From: a virus
Reading direction: 5' to 3' (one strand)
Virus record (IMG/VR): IMGVR_UViG_3300046007_002835
Coordinates: 1-36,459 of that record
Length of the DNA stretch: 36,459 nt
Of this stretch, positions 36,441 to 36,459 are shown piece by piece; position 1 is the first letter of the stretch; the number at the start of each line of letters is the position of its first letter. Made by a program: the position numbers and the translations under genes. The notes below the pieces were generated by a model, which saw nothing but the letters and a program-made list of their open reading frames with translations, did no database searches and was not told where the DNA came from.

Positions 36441-36459
36441 TAACAATTTAAAATTAAAT

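Noticed and set aside
1-36459. Insertion sequences, integrase or prophage attachment sites
   Set aside because: No transposase, recombinase or lysogeny repressor motif was found, and no terminal repeats beyond the 20-bp leader repeats near 36100.

Overview
The window looks like part of a lytic, tailed phage of Bacteroidetes (Flavobacteria-type host), most likely crAss-like (Crassvirales-type). The reasons are: low GC; A-rich start leaders of the AACCAACA type instead of Shine-Dalgarno sites; a perfect Bacteroidetes-type promoter (TTTG, 19 nt, TATATTTG); small lipoproteins with a CDAY motif; and a packaging/capsid block in the order 99-aa protein, winged-helix protein, IHF-like protein, Cys-rich protein, PD-(D/E)XK nuclease, 171-aa protein, TerL, portal, scaffold-like protein, major capsid protein. 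Family calls rest on motifs and gene order read by eye; no database search was possible. No integrase, transposase or CRISPR array was seen. The window is one piece of a larger genome (polymerase and tail tube genes are absent) and cuts a gene at its left edge.

Layout. Positions 1-23070 are read on the minus strand. From right to left: a block of small cytoplasmic/accessory genes (YkuD-like protein, metalloprotease-like protein, GroES-like co-chaperonin, DUF3310-like protein); a fibre block (poly-glycine adhesin, collagen-like fibre, and two pairs of proteins sharing interchangeable N-terminal anchors); a lysis cassette (u-spanin, holin, amidase); then the packaging and capsid operon, ending in small basic proteins. 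Rho-independent terminators at about 19850, 12500 and 1800 separate these transcription units.

At 23070-23380 the coding strand switches. This divergent region holds a strong minus-strand promoter followed at once by a terminator hairpin (attenuator-like) and a short GC-rich, C-tract island. To the right everything is read on the plus strand. The part from 23270 to 25020 is a string of tiny units, each made of a repeated TACTTCTTTnTACTT motif, a micro-gene or structured RNA, and a hairpin terminator. Next comes a roughly 900-nt gene-free stretch (25441-26342) dense in helices, with two crossing (pseudoknot) pairings and a perfect terminator. It is probably a giant structured RNA of the GOLLD/ROOL kind or a new class, and it sits about 1 kb before a tRNA-Arg(UCU).

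Positions 26390-36459 carry small early genes: NinG-like HNH protein, ParB-like protein, SF2 helicase, ClpS-like adaptor, a stand-alone DnaA domain IV, and secreted and membrane proteins. A GIY-YIG homing endonuclease sits between a 28-codon remnant of a helicase 5' end and a complete, diverged helicase gene. At the right edge a small structured RNA is bracketed by 20-bp direct repeats.

Working picture: early plus-strand RNAs and small proteins take over the host (ClpS-like adaptor, acidic protein, SSB-tail-like peptides, DnaA-like and ParB-like DNA binders). The minus strand then makes capsid, packaging, fibre and lysis proteins.
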